A DNA stretch of 64,000 bases from Nitzschia sp. DOCU1. Lineage: Eukaryota > Bacillariophyta > Bacillariophyceae > Bacillariales > Bacillariaceae. The notes beneath the pieces were generated by a model, which searched no databases, was not told where the DNA came from, and saw only the letters and a program-made list of their open reading frames with translations. Location of the stretch: NCBI GenBank assembly GCA_951394045.1, contig OX595991.1, positions 2,046,001 through 2,110,000 on the forward strand. Direction: 5' to 3'. Below are positions 1 through 11,457 of the stretch, one piece after another. Position numbers and translations under genes: made by a program. Numbering within the stretch: the first letter of the stretch is position 1; each line of letters opens with the position of its first letter.

Positions 1-1639
1 CTGGTCCAGTGTGCTGTTCGGTTCCATGGGTAGTGGACCAGCGGCCACATTTGGCGCACCATCGCCAAGTCTTCCCTTCAACGGACTTGGTAGCGGGCTC
101 ACCGGCTTTGGGAGCAGTCTTTTTCCAGTTTCCTTTTCCGTTGGCGATAGGGCGACCCTTTCCGTTGGGACGGCGATTGTTTGGGCAAGCGGCATTACCG
201 TCCTTCTTCTTGTCGGGGCATTCTCGGGCCCAGTGGCCTTTCTTGTCACAGTGAAGACATTCATCGCCGGCCTTGGCGTTTCCAGTCGTGCCAGTTTGCT
301 GCTGAATCAATGCGTAGATTTGGGCGATGACTTTGGGGCCGGTTCCAGCAACGGCGGCATTTCCAAAGGCCTTGGGAGGGGCTCGTGAGTCATGCCTGAC
401 TCGTGCCGGTGGTCACTTTCTGTCGTCGAGTTGAGTTTGGTACAAGTCAGTCACCGTAGTGCAGATGTCCTTGTAACCTAGGTCCTGACTAGCCATGTAC
501 TTTGTAGCTGCGTCAGGAGCCATGTAGCTGATCTCAAGCAGTGCCTTGTTGAGTCGTTCCTTGAGACCTCGCAAGGGGTAGCGAAAGTCCTCGTTTCCAT
601 CACCACTGGCGTCAAGGAAGCCATCCAGGAGATGTAGAGTGCAGTTATGGTCATACTGCCCAGCAATCTCCAACTCACGACAATCAGCACGTTGATCAGC
701 TGCCATCTTGGCCAGATCCTGTCCCGGATACTGCTGGGGCTTGCGAGTCTTGATCCTAGCTTTCAAGCATTCAAAGCCGTCGATCGAGGTCGAACGAATC
801 ATTTTGATTAGGCGGAGCCAAACCACAGGGAACGGGTCATCCGAGTCGGCCACATCACGAAGATCCTTGGCAAGTTCCTTGTCCAAGCTGTCGATCACAA
901 AGTCAGTAGCTTCCTGGTCGTTGGTTCAGTCATAGGTATCATACTTAGCCTTTTGAGCAGCAATCAACCGTTTGACTGAATCGACTGAAAAACGACCGTG
1001 TTCCTTCACAGTGTTGACCATCTTGGTGGGGTCGACTGGGTCGGGGACATACGCGATAGTTCCCATGCCAGTGTCAACAAAGTGCTTCCAAACCTCATGC
1101 TCGAAGGTAGGGAGGTTGTCAGTGCGCTTGAACTTCAGAACCAAGCCCTTTTGGTGATAGATATGTCCCTTCTGAGCGGCTGAGATGCTCACAGGGCGGT
1201 ACTGGTTGGCGGTAGTAGGGGCAGCCTTAGCGCTGGGGTCCAAGCCACTCCAATCAGCTAGAGGCTTGCTGCCGGTCCAGGCTGAGTACTCGGTAGCTCC
1301 CATTTGAACAACGCCTCCCATGATTGGCTTGACAGGCATCCAGGTAGTAGTCCAAGCGGGCTGGGCCCCGGCGGGGGCAATCGGAGGGATCACATTGCCC
1401 GGATGACGAGGGGGATGGGGACCACCACCAGGGGGTGGGGGAACAGGAGGGGGAACAACCGGGGGAGGGGAACCGCCAGGGGCGGGGGCGTGGCCAAGTC
1501 CGGGGGACGGGTTCGACTGAGTCGGGGCGCCACTAGGAGGGCTAGGGCCTGTAGGGTTGCCGTCGGGAGGATCAGCGACGTTGGGGTCGGTGCCGGAGGC
1601 GGGATCCTGAAACACATCTTCATCGAAGTCTCCAGCCAT
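1..1639 (-). pseudogene. Copia-type retrotransposon Gag, broken, runs off left edge
   Basis: One minus-strand reading frame runs from an ATG at 1639 to the window edge and is interrupted by two in-frame TGA codons (926-928 and 413-415). The frame continues as protein on the far side of each stop. The N-terminus is acidic, then strongly Pro/Gly-rich. A helical Gag core follows at about 1200-420. Near the edge there is a CCHC zinc knuckle (CLHCDKKGHWAREC, about 285-240) and then a second Cys/His motif (WCAKCGRW...H...H) typical of diatom Copia Gags. No frameshift is seen, only the stops. The protease/integrase/RT part must lie left of the window and the 5' LTR to the right, but I could not delimit an LTR. 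It could be a dead copy, or the TGA codons may be read through. Confidence 0.75.
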
Positions 1640-3350
1640 GGTATCGAATGGGTTGTCAACCACAGAGAAGGGGAAGTTTGGTCTCCAGTGGAGGTGGGTC
1701 GAGACGGTGTCTCCAAAATCTTGCAAGAGGGTTTGTTCGCTTCGGGAGCGCGATCAATCAAGTAGGCTTTGTCGGGGCGTCCCCCAGCAGAGGTAGCGTA
1801 TACTGGATTAGGTAGTTATTGGGCGTAGTAACCACTCAGAGCGTAGAGTCTTTGTAGCTCTTACTCTGAAGAATCCGATGACGTACAGACAAGGTGTCCA
1901 GTCTCGTTGCACTTCGGTCAGATCCAGTAGAGTTTAACTACTAGAAAGCGATGAGCGATGACAAATTCCAGTAATGAAATATTATAAGCTTTTACATCTA
2001 GAAGTGAAATGGTTTCGAGGGTGAAGAGCAAACATCTTGGATCCAGGATATGCTTCAAGGATAGGATACTTCAAGATGCAATAGAGAGAGAGTAGTAGAG
2101 ACAGCTGGGATGATCAATGACGAGCTGGGTTCGAGCCAAAATTGTTGGACAGGCAATGACGACTTGAACGATTGACAAAAATCTGATGGACAGACAGACC
2201 ATGTCGCATCCGTTGGATAGGCTCGCCCGCCTCGACTAGCGGCGCTGGATGAACGGCAACAAACTGTCGGCAAGGAAAACGAGGACGTGTGATTCGGAGA
2301 AAAGTCATTCGTGGTCCTTCGTCTTCTTGACATTTCCACAGCTAAATTATGCAATGGCCTCTTTCTCAAAAGACGATGTACGGTTTCTTCCAGCACGTTA
2401 AATCATAGCATCTTGCAACAATGTCGACAATGATAAACAACTGCCGGTGTTGTTCTTTGTGGCGCGAAGCAGCAGATGCTTAAAACAACGAATGAAAATC
2501 ATGAGAGTTTCCTTCACTAGTACTATAGACAGCCAACACTGTTCGCTGCTTTTTCCTACTATTGGCAGTAGCGACGAATACAGAAGTCCTTGAAGTGCAC
2601 TGTAACTTTGACAGGTCCTTTTGCTCTGGCTACGTGGGCGGATGGATATGGGTCTGGCGGCCACGGCGCAGGGCACTTAACCAGAGCAGATATGTAAAAA
2701 TAGCCCCCCCAGTTGAAGAAGGGAACCACAAGATATCAAGATGGAGAGGAGTCGAGTCACATTGGTTCTGCTTCCTTGTCCTGAAGATATCAGCACCTGG
2801 TATAGTTGCGCTTTGCTGGCAATGGCGGTGCGTGTGACTCATTTGGCACTTGCCGTTCTATTTGGTAGGAAATCTACGAAGAACTTGTCGGCGGGAGTAC
2901 CATAGGTTTCCCCAATGCAACAACAACTTGCCAATGCAGGGTGCTCCTATAATTATTATTTTCGCAAACATTCGTTTTTTACTTAGGGTCACCGGCGATC
3001 CTCACACGCTTTGCATCTTCTTCAGAAAATACGGAAAATGCTAACATTTGGTCGCCTCTAGGTACAAAATATACATGGATTCTACGAGAAAGAGTATCGA
3101 CGTTTGTGTGACTGGTCAGAACCTTGAGATTCCTGTCTACTCGTAATCACTCTAGTATTTCATAGTGAAGTGTAGAAAAAGTCCTGAAGAGGCGGTGGCA
3201 GAAGAAGAAAAGTTGCTTGGGAAGATCTTCCACTTCCAACAAACGAGAAAGAAAACGCCTCATAAAAAAGGATTTTGTCTATTTCATGAATGCACAACTT
3301 CGCTCTTTGGCACTTGTCTCCCGTGATATACAAACACTCGATCTACAACC
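1640..3350. other. Stretch without a recognisable gene
   Basis: This should contain the leader and 5' LTR of the Gag remnant to its left and the upstream region of the gene at 3351. Short open frames occur on both strands but none has protein-like composition or a recognisable motif. No direct repeat long enough to be an LTR was seen inside the window. Confidence 0.5.
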
Positions 3351-4625
3351 ATGATGATGAGATGGAAGCTCGCCAACAAGCTTCACAAGAAGCGTTTGCC
3401 GTCCTCTGACATTCTTTCCGACGATGAAGGAAAAGTCAGCATGACGAGGAAGTATTCTTCTCCTATTTCAACCATGATGCAACCCAAACGCGTCTCTCTC
3501 TGCTCTAACAGTGAGAAGGAAGACTGTTCTTCTTTTGTCAGTGCGTCTACACACTCTATTGAGTGGCCCGTCCCGACTATGAAGAAGACAGTGTCGCCTT
3601 TCGAGCTTCTCAACAAGCCATCGAAAGTTGTTCCGACCTCTGATATCTGCTTTGCCCCCATCGCTGAAAGCCGCCGCCGTCTCGATTTTGAAAGTCCTAC
3701 CACCATTCTGCTCGATGGAAAGAATCATCTTCTTTCCACCCCTCAAGCTGCTCTTGTCAGTCCTCGCTTGACGCCGGATTTTACAACAGGCGCAAGCTTT
3801 GAAGAAACTCAGAGACAAGAGATTAACAAAGGCAAGCCGGGGACTGCTTTCCCTTCGGCACTGTACATTCCTACCACTGATGAACAGAATGCTGCTGGTA
3901 TTCTGATCTCTTTGAAAGAGGATGAGACGGGGGGCATCGAGGAAGAAAGCAGGAACGGTGGATTGTTGTTTTCTCTTCCGAAACGGCGACGAATCTCTGC
4001 AGAGCATACCAAGCGAGTTTTTGAAAACATTGAAGCTCTTGTGGATACTTCAGACGAATCGGACGAGGAGGAATTGCACACCAAGAAGCGAAGAAAGAGC
4101 CTGCGCACAAACAAGTATGTTTCCGCTCCAACAAAGGCCACTCGAGGTTCGATTGCGCCTCAAGCCAAGAAGAAGATTCCTGCGGTCCCTGAACTCACCG
4201 GAGTCCGCCTTGCAATGCCTGATGATGCTCAAGAGCTCAACAGCTTGCATTGCTTTGTCCGCTCGGACCTTTTGGAAGTCTTTGCCATGGACGAGCACGC
4301 CAAGCAAAAGGGTGAGGCTCCTCGAGTCGGCTTCCGCTGCGTCCATTGCGGCCACCTGTCTCGCAAGGAAAAGGAGGGGGCCTCCATGTCAATCTTCTTT
4401 CCAAAGTCGCTTCAAGATATTTACCGCAGCGTCTGCACTTGGCAACGTATTCACTTCAAGGCATGCAAGCACGTTCCTGAGAATCTGAAGGAACGTTACG
4501 ACTATCTCAAGGATATGGATCGCACTCGGGGGAAGAAACAGCACTGGGTAAACTCTGCCGCTCGTCTTGGACTTCGAAACCTTGACGATCATCGGGGAGG
4601 CATTGTGTGGGACCCAGAAGCTTAA
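3351..4625 (+). CDS. Diatom-family Cys-rich protein of unknown function
   Basis: Single-exon 424-residue protein starting with ATG ATG ATG. The N-terminal two thirds are Ser/Lys-rich and look disordered, with an acidic stretch and a basic KKRRKS-type run (about 240-265) that could be a nuclear localisation signal. The C-terminal ~140 residues are the conserved part: a segment starting LAMPDD, a CVHCG zinc-type pair, FFPKSLQDIYRSVCTWQRIH, a later CKHVP, and an ending with DDHRGG. This arrangement recurs in many diatom proteins annotated only as expressed or unknown. I know no function. The spacing of Cys and His suggests one zinc site. A nuclear role is inference only. Confidence 0.8.
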   Translation: MMMRWKLANKLHKKRLPSSDILSDDEGKVSMTRKYSSPISTMMQPKRVSLCSNSEKEDCSSFVSASTHSIEWPVPTMKKTVSPFELLNKPSKVVPTSDICFAPIAESRRRLDFESPTTILLDGKNHLLSTPQAALVSPRLTPDFTTGASFEETQRQEINKGKPGTAFPSALYIPTTDEQNAAGILISLKEDETGGIEEESRNGGLLFSLPKRRRISAEHTKRVFENIEALVDTSDESDEEELHTKKRRKSLRTNKYVSAPTKATRGSIAPQAKKKIPAVPELTGVRLAMPDDAQELNSLHCFVRSDLLEVFAMDEHAKQKGEAPRVGFRCVHCGHLSRKEKEGASMSIFFPKSLQDIYRSVCTWQRIHFKACKHVPENLKERYDYLKDMDRTRGKKQHWVNSAARLGLRNLDDHRGGIVWDPEA

Positions 4626-4848
4626 GCTGTGCGATTGTAAACAAATTTTGGGGATTGTTCGTCGTATGGACGACACGATGCTCGGCCATTTGGGGAACAA
4701 AACATCCATTGTCATTATTCACTTGTTTTCTCGGGATCGAAGGGAACGGGGTTACATTTTAAAGTTCAGAAGGGGATTTCGAACACCAAGCCGGTAGCAG
4801 GTAGTAACACGCAAACCATAGATACGGCTTCTTGCACCACTTCTTCAT

Positions 4849-5295
4849 TCAATCGAATAGCAAGTCTTCCGATTGTCTCACCGCCCTGGCGGTAGCCGCA
4901 ACATATGGTTGATTGTTCAGGGCTCCGATAGAAACCGCAGTGATTCCAGATGATAGCTTTATAGTACTGTCACTTTCATGATACATTGAACTTTCACCAA
5001 CCACTCTACTCGAACATACAAAGGCTCTCTCATCATCGTGCATGCTACGAAACGAGCCTATGATAAGTTCAAGGGCGGAAAGATCCAACTTTTGGCGGGA
5101 AAGTTTGCCCTTCTTCGTCGCCACGCGCGCATTTTCCCGCGCTCGGCGAGGGATGCTTTCGGGCTTCGTCGGCACGAACTTTTGGGGGATCGTCAGGTCC
5201 ACAGTCGACACCCCCCCTCGCCAGCGTAGTACGACAACCCATGTTTCGGCTGACGCCGCCGTTTCTACTTGCCATAAAATTCGCCTGCCATCAGC
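4849..5295 (-). CDS. Doubtful ORF, no ATG at its start
   Basis: An open minus-strand frame begins after a stop at 5296-5298 and runs to TGA at 4849. The first in-frame ATG comes only about two thirds of the way through, so as it stands it would need a GTG start (5211) or an upstream exon. The sequence looks fairly protein-like in the middle (TVDLTIPQKFVPTKPESIP, then a basic stretch). It lies in the gap between the gene ending at 4625 and the WD40 gene starting at 5448. It could be the last exon of an unrecognised gene, or chance. Confidence 0.2.
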   Translation of the reverse strand, partial: ADGRRILWQVETAASAETWVVVLRWRGGVSTVDLTIPQKFVPTKPESIPRRARENARVATKKGKLSRQKLDLSALELIIGSFRSMHDDERAFVCSSRVVGESSMYHESDSTIKLSSGITAVSIGALNNQPYVAATARAVRQSEDLLFD

Positions 5296-5447
5296 TTAGG
5301 ATACTCTGTCATTGCTTTTTGTCGTCCCTCTTGCTCTCCTCAAAGGCAATCCATCAGACGCATCTGGATGGGCTCGAGTATCCACTTTCCATTGATATTT
5401 TAAAACAACAGAAGTAGAAGCCAGCACTGACAGCACCAACTGCCACG

Positions 5448-7292
5448 ATGCCCACTACTCGTCGACAAATGGCCAAGGCTGCGGCCCCCTCGGGTGCACC
5501 AGAAACCCCAGTCAAGAGTCGCGCCACGAAAACGACTCGAAATGATGACGATTCATCGGACGAAGAACCGGAGACACCGGATGCTTCGGCTACTCATATC
5601 TTTGACGGGGTTGTCTATTCCACTTATCAAGAAATGGTGAATGCTAAGCGCAAACGAAACGAGCAAGTTCTTCAGAGTTTGGGTCTTCTTGGCGCCGACG
5701 GTGCTCCCGGCCTAGGGCTAGCCAAAAAGAAGACTGCAACCCAACGTGGAATCAAAAAGCAAAAGACTACCAAGGAACCATTGCCGCGCCGAAAGTCGAG
5801 CCGCTTGTCCACGGAAAAGGCCAATCTTGTGGCATTAGACTACTACGTCAAAGACTGGAATCGAGATAATAAGGTGATCCATGTCGAACAAGGAGACGCA
5901 GATAATGAGAGTGCTGAAGCCGAAACCCCGAAGTTTTTCAAAGGACGCTTGAATGATGGGGATGATATGGCAATCAAGGATACCGTGGAGGCGCTGGACA
6001 ATAAATGGATCCATGACGATACGGTTGATATGGCGGAGACCTTTGTCAAATCGACCCTATTGGAACTGTCGGGAATCAAATCGCATATCAAGCGTCCGAG
6101 CAAACGCACGAGCCCCACATCAGTCGCTGCCATGGCATTCGAGAAAGATGTCGCCAGTAAGGTGGACGGCTTGTCGATAGACAAAGAGGAATGGGTAGCC
6201 AAAGTCACTCCAGACCGTATTTACAGTGTCGCTGCTCACCCCAGCGAGGACAAGCTTATTGCCTGCGCTGGTGACAAGTGGGGTCATATTGGCCTGTGGA
6301 ACGTGGATGCGCATTCCACTGATAGTGGCAACGAAACGCACTTATTTCGAGTCCATTCCCGGCCCATCTGCGGATTACACTGGGCGACTGCAGATTCCAT
6401 GATTTCTGCTTCCTACGATGGGACGGTTCGCAGGTTGAACGTCGAAACTGGAACTTTTCAAGAAATATTTGCAAGCTATGACGATTCAAATACATACTAC
6501 GCGGAGGACCTTGGTTTCGGGGTTGATGAAGGATACAATTTCTGGCACCAAAATGTGACCTTGGACCATCGATACCCTGGATCCAATCCATGCTTGTTCC
6601 TCGCGACGTCTGTAGGCAAAGCGCTGCACTTGGATTTGCGTATTGATGGCAAACAAAGAATCACGTTCTACGAAAAGCTCAGTGAACGCAAGATCAACAC
6701 TTTGAGGTAAGCTTGCATCGCGTATACCTGCCGACTAGCACAGCCATGAACTAATAACCTGAGCGATAATTGCAGTTTGCACCCCAACGGTTACACACTT
6801 GCTTCTGCCGGAAACGATGGACTGGTTAATCTGTGGGACACCCGGAAGTTTCAAAACACAAGGGGCATGGGCAAACCGGCCAAAGCTCTTGCCACTCAAA
6901 ACATTGGATTTTCCGTCAACAGCTCCTATTTTTCGCCTGATAGCGGTACCCTTCTTTCCACGACAATGGCAAACAAGCTAGAGTTGACCGACGATGCCCA
7001 CAAACTAACAGGATCTTTCAAGCCTACGAAGAGCATTCAGCACAACAACCAAACAGGACGGTGGTTGAGCACGATCATGGCTGCATGGCACCCGAAGCAA
7101 GATATTTTTGTAAGCGGAAGCATGAAGAAACCCCGCTGTATTGAAGTATTCGACAGCAGGGGCAAACTACTCCGTGAAGTGACCGGAGAATCCCTTACTG
7201 CTGTTGCTAGCCGTTGCTGTTTCCACCCGTCCACGGATAAGTTGATTGTTCTTGGTGGAAACAGCAGTGGTCGCATGGTAGCAATCCGATAG
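5448..7292 (+). CDS. WD40 protein of the CMR1/WDR76 family
   Basis: Two exons (5448-6706 and 6776-7292) joined across a 69-bp GT-AG intron give 591 residues; the junction completes a Ser codon just before LHPNGYTLASAGNDG. The N-terminal ~200 residues are charged and disordered, with an acidic DDDSSDEEPETPD run and a basic KKQKTTK run. The rest is a beta-propeller: repeats with YSVAAHPSEDKLIACAGDKWGHIGLWN, MISASYDGTVRRLN, LASAGNDGLVNLWDTRK and a final CCFHPSTDKLIVLGGNSSG repeat. The family (yeast Cmr1, human WDR76) binds chromatin or damaged DNA and acts in genome maintenance in the nucleus. The family call rests on the length and on the pattern and order of the repeats. Confidence 0.85.
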
Positions 7293-7476
7293 ATTCGTCA
7301 TAAGTTTAGCAAATTTCCGTTCCCTTCGTTTCATCGTTCTCTGAACCGTCAACGACACCTCTGATCACACATTGAAGAAAACTACAAGCCTCCGACAACA
7401 AAGAAATTCTACTAGTTCGGGTGAAAGCATCGGCCTTCGCCGCCTCAGCTTTCACCGTTACAATGCAACGGAAAAT

Positions 7477-8091
7477 TTAGGCAGAGCAAGAGCTCTTGAG
7501 GTATGCAATCAAATCATTACGATCAGCAGGCTTCTTGAGACCAGCGAAAACCATTTTGGTGCCCTAAAAGCAGGTGAAAGCGGTCAGGTGAGTGAATCGT
7601 GAGTCAAAGTTTGCATGATAAAACTAAAATGCCAATCCTTCGGAAGCACCACAGGCCATGGCCCCATCCAAATCAGATTCTTGAGAATATTTCCTGTCCA
7701 AATTTGAGGTCAATACTAGCATGTACCAGGCCGGGTCGCCACTGCAGATGTGTAGCCAAATCAAGAACTCCGATGAAGTACAGGCTTTACGACCACGACC
7801 ATTCCGACTCGAGGACAAATTCCTTGTACTCTCGAGGAGCTACATTGAACATACCTTGATGTACTTCTTGGGGTTTTCAAGGTACTCGAAGAGAGTGTCT
7901 TCGGCCCAAACGATACCACTCTTCTTATTGGCGGCGGAGTACGAGTATCCGTCGGCCTGTCCAGACTGACGACCGAAGAAACCGTAGAGATTGGGTCCTT
8001 GCTTGTGCGGGCCCCCCTCCTCGACGGTGTGGCACTGAGAGCACTTCGTCTTGAAGATCTTGGCTCCCTTCTTCTCGTTACCTTCTCCCAT
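7477..8091 (-). CDS. Cytochrome c
   Basis: Two exons on the minus strand (8091-7855 and 7563-7477) with a 291-bp GT-AG intron give 107 residues. Exon 1 encodes [21 protein letters not shown], the CxxCH haem-attachment site, and ends at KYIK. Exon 2 supplies [11 protein letters not shown] with the axial Met ligand, then [12 protein letters not shown]. It is the soluble mitochondrial electron carrier between complex III and cytochrome oxidase. Length is standard. A likely 58-bp intron sits in the 5' leader (8108-8165), with AG/GT and TTTGCAG borders. Confidence 0.95.
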
Positions 8092-8575
8092 GATTTTAGT
8101 AGTGTTACTGCAAATTCAAAGTCAACGATGTTAACAATGCGAAGTTAATGACGAGAAACACAAACCTGTGCTCCAACGGTGTTGGCGAAGATTCCCAACC
8201 GATCGAATGGTGACTGCGTCATCATCCCATGTTTCGTGCAATTGTCGGCACCGCCTCGATGGACCAATCAGAGAACGTGAAAAATCGAATGTTGGGGTGC
8301 CTCGTCAATACTCGGACCCTCCTTTCCTTCAATGTGGAATGTAGAATCTCAATTCAAAATAAAGAAACAAATTAGGGAGGAAACTACAGCGGGAACGCCA
8401 AATTCGCGCTTCCTAGAGAGGGATGAATGGCAAAGGACGACGGCGAAGCATGTATACCAATCTCCAGCTACAGACGAAGCCTTCTAGCAGGGGTGGTAAG
8501 TGCGAGACCCTCAATGAGCAGCTAGTAATAGGAAGCGACGGCGAGGCTGTAATACCTAGCATCGATAACTTCATA

Positions 8576-8961
8576 AACTCCTGTCTTACTTTCGATATTG
8601 CTAGTTGTTTGGTAAGGAAGTCTTTAACCTGTGAAATCAATCCAATAATTATGACTATTACATCAACCGAGCAGTCTAGACTAACGAGATACACAACCCA
8701 AGCATAACTCTGATTTACCAACAGGGCTAAAGATTTGACAGCCGGTCCGCACCACAACTTCTGTCTTAGTTTCGTCCTACTGCTAGTTGTTAGGTGGAGG
8801 ACGTATTTTAATACACGTATTGACTGTACCTGGTACGAAATCAATCTAATAATTATGACTATTACATCAACCGAGCGGTCTAGACTAAACGAGATACCCA
8901 ACCTAAGCATAGCTGTGATTCACAAATAACGCTAAAGATATGGCAGCCGGTCGCACCAAAC
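8576..8961. repeat. Imperfect tandem duplication, two units
   Basis: Unit 1 spans about 8576-8755 and unit 2 about 8756-8961. Both read CTGTCTTA..TTTCG, then CTAGTTGTT, then AATAATTATGACTATTAC, CTAGACTAA and GCTAAAGAT..GGCAGCCGGT in the same order. Unit 2 carries about 20 extra bases near 8810. It lies between two gene ends and I see no coding in it; open frames here are by-products of the repeat. Confidence 0.8.
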
Positions 8962-9024
8962 AAACCCGTTATTGATTTGTCCAGACGAGAAGCTCAGCAA
9001 ACTCCATCCAGAATGAAAATATGC

Positions 9025-9449
9025 TTATTTCACCAACTTTTCCGCCAAAAGGTAGTATTCTCCCCGTGGGTCAAGTTCTTCGGACTCGAGGATGCTGAGA
9101 AGTTTATCCTTTTCTTCCTTCATCTCGGCCTCCATCTTGGGAATTTGCGCCTTCAAGAAAGTCTTCTTATCGGCTTCGATGCTCTTGTCATCCATCTTCT
9201 TCTTTGCCTCCTGGTGTTCCTTGGTCAATCTACAGAAACAAACAAAAGGTTTAGAAGACATACGACACAACTTATGGTAAACCTGTCGAGGACAGCACTT
9301 GCGGGATTCCACACATAGCTCCAAAGCGGTCATTATCGCCCAACACGTGCAGTTCCACGAACACAACCATTTCCTTACCGATCAAGGGTCTTGGCGTGAA
9401 CCATGAGAGCACGCTCAAGGCCAACGTATCCAGCATCTAGGTGATCCAT
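9025..9449 (-). CDS. Small coiled-coil protein, unknown function
   Basis: Two exons (9449-9379 and 9229-9025) with a 149-bp GT-AG intron give 91 residues starting MDHLDAGYVGLERALMVHA and ending YYLLAEKLVK. The centre is almost entirely charged helix (Glu/Lys every few residues), so a single coiled coil is likely. The junction completes an Arg codon in ...LDR-LTKEHQEAKK. I do not recognise the family. No signal peptide or membrane segment is seen. The exon structure is my reading of clean splice sites that keep the frame. Confidence 0.7.
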
Positions 9450-9934
9450 TTTGCTATTGTATGTTTTGCTTTTAAAATATAAATGAGAGAGGCAGAGAAA
9501 GCTCAGAGCAATGAGAAGCGACAATGATGGGGTCGATGTTGGTGTCTACTCCTCTTCTCGAAGACTTTCATCGAAAAAGATCCACCCGAACTCGAGGTGT
9601 CATAATGGCACAAGAGGCAGGCGCGGTCATTTTGGGCACGAGGATATGCATGTGTGCCCCCACGACCTTCCGTCGTCCGCGAAATTCACGCTCAACGGAC
9701 GGATCCGTCCGACTTCTCCGACCGAAGTGGGGGCGCACACGAGCAATATGGGGGAAACATTGGGACCCGAAGTTTATCACTGCCCCACAAACCAAGTGAA
9801 ACGACGGAAGAAAAAGAAGAAAACACGTTGCGGTTGTTCTGAAGCTCATCTTGTGGCAAGAAAGAGTCGACAATATCAACACAAGTCACCTGTGGACCTA
9901 GGTTTCCCGTTGCGTTGTTTCGGCTCATCCTAGC
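9450..9934. other. Divergent promoter region
   Basis: This 485-bp gap separates the minus-strand coiled-coil gene from the plus-strand transporter, so it should hold both promoters. Open frames exist in several phases but none resembles a protein. No repeats were noticed. Confidence 0.5.
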
Positions 9935-11442
9935 ATGTCATCTTCTTGCGATACTTGTGGCTGGCTCGCCGCTGTTGGTGGCATGTTGGCCTTTGGAAGT
10001 TTTGGCGTACCTATCAAAAGCAAGGTCGCACAGACCCTTGACATTGACCCACTGGCGATGCAAACCTATAAGACCTCCATGTGTTTTCTCACGAGCTGGT
10101 TTATTTTACTATATGGTACGACATAGAACCTCTGGCTTTTTCGTTGTAAATTTGATTCCAATAAGTTGTCTCATTGCAAAAATGATGTGATTCCGGTTTT
10201 TAGGCGAGGAATTTTCGTTTACTCCATGGGGATTTGTAAGTTTGACTTGCTAGGTGACTACGTCTTTGGTACCACAGCCTTCATCTGATAATTGTTTTTG
10301 GCTTCGACAGATATCTGGCCTATTTTGGGTTCCCGGAGGAATAGGTAAGGACTCGTGAACATTCCAGCCCGTGGGTACTGCGCCAATTTTTCTGTCTGAC
10401 GTCTCTGCCATGCAATTTTGCAGCTACAATCTTTGCGATTAAGAATGCCGGACTTGCAATCGGCATTGGAGTCGGGTCTTCTTTCATTGTCCTTGTCAGC
10501 TTCACGTGGGGCATCTTTATATTCGACGAGCATGTACATTCGAGGTTGGACGCGTGCTTCGCTGTAGGTTGCATGATGGCAGGATTGCTAGGTATGGCAT
10601 ACTACTCAGCCCCCGATGTGATTGAAGAAGATTTGGAAGCGGAACGAGAGGCGATAGAGGATGAAGAGGGCACGCGTGGAGAGTATCAATGTCTTGGCGG
10701 TGCCTCATTCGATGAGGCAGAAGTGGAGGCGGGAGAACAAAGCGCGCTTCTTGAAAGGCCCCCTGCCGAGGAGGCCAATGCTGGAGGAGAAGTTGTGACT
10801 GTGGATGGTACGCCCAGCGACGAAGTGACTCTGGAGTCCCATATCATATGTTTTGGTACGAAATGGTCCCGGCGAACTCTTGGGATTCTGTCGGCAATGT
10901 TTTCTGGTATCTACGGCGGGTCTATCATGGTCCCCATGAAGTGGGCACCCGCAGATGCCAAGGGTATCGGCTATTTGATATCCTTCGCTGTGGGAGCAGC
11001 CACCGTCAATTTTTCGTTATGGATCGTCCGTGGTCTTTATCTTTGCTACAAAAAAGGCTCGATTTCATCCGGTTATGCAGCTCTGCCCTCGATGCATTTG
11101 CGCAAAATGTGGCCCTACGGTGCACTGTGTGGACTCATTTGGAGCATGGGCAACTTCTGTTCGATACTTTCGGTTGAATTCCTTGGTGAAGGGGTCGGCT
11201 ATAGTGTTGTTCAATCGTCGATTCTGGGTACGTATGCCATTGAATGGATAGCTAAATGTTTCCGTAAAGTCCTCCTAACATTTTCTACTGCTCCGCGATT
11301 CATCCCTACAGTCAGCGGCCTTTGGGGAATCTTTTATTTTCGCGAAGTACAAGGAAGGGCGACAATCACAAAGTGGCTACTTTCAGCGTCCATGACGGTA
11401 TTGGGCATTCTATTACTCAGCTATGAACACCATAAAAAATAG
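9935..11442 (+). CDS. TMEM144-like multi-pass membrane transporter
   Basis: Five exons (9935-10115, 10204-10235, 10311-10344, 10424-11227, 11312-11442), all with GT-AG introns that keep frame, give 393 residues. Glycine-rich membrane segments come in two halves, as in the drug/metabolite transporter fold: VGGMLAFGSFGVPIKSK and GLAIGIGVGSSFIVLVSFTW in the first, then a long acidic cytosol-type loop (about 165-245), then ILSAMFSGIYGGSIMVPMKW and the last-exon motif VSGLWGIFYFREV. This internal similarity and GLWGIFYFREV match the TMEM144/DUF1632 family, putative carbohydrate or nucleotide-sugar carriers. The substrate is unknown. Exons 2 and 3 are only 32 and 34 bases. Confidence 0.85.
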
Positions 11443-11457
11443 ACAATAGATATATAT

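Noticed and set aside
8413..8910. 165-residue minus-strand ORF with an internal repeat (DVIVIIIxLIS)
   Set aside because: Its repeat is just the intergenic tandem duplication read through; no homologous domain and poor start.
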